A DNA stretch of 64,000 nt from Methylocystis sp. (GTDB lineage: Bacteria > Pseudomonadota > Alphaproteobacteria > Rhizobiales > Beijerinckiaceae): contig JADCCX010000030.1 in NCBI GenBank assembly GCA_020252485.1, positions 1-64,000 on the forward strand, read 5' to 3'. Numbering within the stretch: the stretch's first letter is position 1; every line of letters begins with the position of its first letter. The position numbers were made by a program, and so were the translations under genes. The notes beneath the pieces were generated by a model, which worked only from the letters and a program-made list of their open reading frames with translations, did not search any database and was not told the DNA's origin. Positions 63,565 through 64,000 of the stretch are shown here, one piece after another.

Positions 63565-64000
63565 ATGACAATCGTTCTCGATCTCCTCAACCAGCCGCGC
63601 CAGCCTTTGCGTCACCCCGAGAAGGCGCATCGCCCGGATGCCGCCGTGCTGCGCAAGCCGGACTGGATCCGCGTCAAGGCGCCGGGCTCGCCCAAATGGG
63701 CGGAGACGAACCGCATCGTGAAGGAGAACGGCCTCGTCACTGTCTGTCAGGAGGCGGGCTGCCCCAACATCGGCGAATGCTGGGAGCAGAAGCACGCGAC
63801 CTTCATGATCATGGGCGACACCTGCACGCGCGCCTGCGCCTTCTGCAACGTCAAGACCGGCATGCCGCAGCCGCTCGATCCAAAGGAGCCGGAGCATATC
63901 GCCATCGCGGTGGAGAAGCTCGGCCTCCATCATGTGGTGATCACCTCGGTGGACCGCGACGATCTGGCGGATGGCGGCGCGCGGCATTTCGTTGAAGTGA
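63565..64000 (+). CDS. lipA: lipoyl synthase, 5' part
   Basis: The first 145 codons are in the window and the gene runs off its end. The N-terminal [16 protein letters not shown], then [19 protein letters not shown] (auxiliary-cluster cysteines) and [21 protein letters not shown] (radical-SAM CxxxCxxC) identify LipA, which inserts sulfurs into octanoyl groups on lipoyl domains. Located after lpdA as in many Alphaproteobacteria, and its products are the lipoyl domains of PdhB and PdhC. Confidence 0.96.
   Translation, partial: MTIVLDLLNQPRQPLRHPEKAHRPDAAVLRKPDWIRVKAPGSPKWAETNRIVKENGLVTVCQEAGCPNIGECWEQKHATFMIMGDTCTRACAFCNVKTGMPQPLDPKEPEHIAIAVEKLGLHHVVITSVDRDDLADGGARHFVEV

Overview
The window reads as chromosome of a high-GC alphaproteobacterium of the Hyphomicrobiales (Rhizobiales). 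Support comes from the gene order erpA-dgt-argS-SPOR-nagZ-scpAB-tatABC-serS-surE-pcm-nlpD-yajC-secDF followed by ftsB-pdhABC-lpdA-lipA, from NDUFA12, DUF2155 and aat lying together, from a lipoyl domain on the E1-beta subunit PdhB, and from Rhizobiales-type intergenic palindromes. A species cannot be named from sequence alone.

Layout. 0.3-7.6 kb is an accessory stretch: type II NADH dehydrogenase, a tiny basic protein, cold-shock protein, a DUF6455 protein, a methyltransferase, a secreted Cys-rich-repeat protein, a BrnT/XRE toxin-antitoxin pair and a DUF2283 protein beside a truncated partner, all separated by many copies of two palindromic repeat families. 7.8-10.5 kb is a visibly AT-rich two-gene insert, a Hanks-type kinase and a TPR protein, placed directly behind nrdJ. 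10.5-14.5 kb is nrdJ with a pair of NrdR boxes upstream. 15-20 kb holds a membrane protein, a tightly coupled FrhB-like flavoprotein/P450 pair and a VapBC-type module. 19.7-27.5 kb holds ndufA12, a DUF2155 gene, aat, a UbiH-type hydroxylase, an AEC carrier, hspQ, a LysE exporter and the glnB-glnA nitrogen operon with a sigma-54-type promoter. 27.7-31.2 kb has an M3 peptidase and a multicopper-oxidase-fold protein that has lost copper ligands. 31.4-55.3 kb is conserved core: tRNA-Leu, trigger factor, Fe-S insertion, dNTP and tRNA charging, cell wall, condensin, Tat and Sec export. 55.3-64 kb is the pyruvate dehydrogenase/lipoylation region, interrupted by small accessory genes.

How genes work together. 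PdhA/PdhB (E1), PdhC (E2) and LpdA (E3) form the complex whose lipoyl groups are made by LipA. TatABC and YajC-SecDF are the two export routes used by the secreted proteins here. ScpAB partners SMC. GlnB senses 2-oxoglutarate/glutamine for GlnA.

The strongest candidates for something new are (1) the kinase-TPR two-gene insert, and (2) intergenic palindromes that sit in frame inside pdhB and pdhC and encode part of their interdomain linkers. Homology statements rest on recognition of families and motifs; no database search was run.
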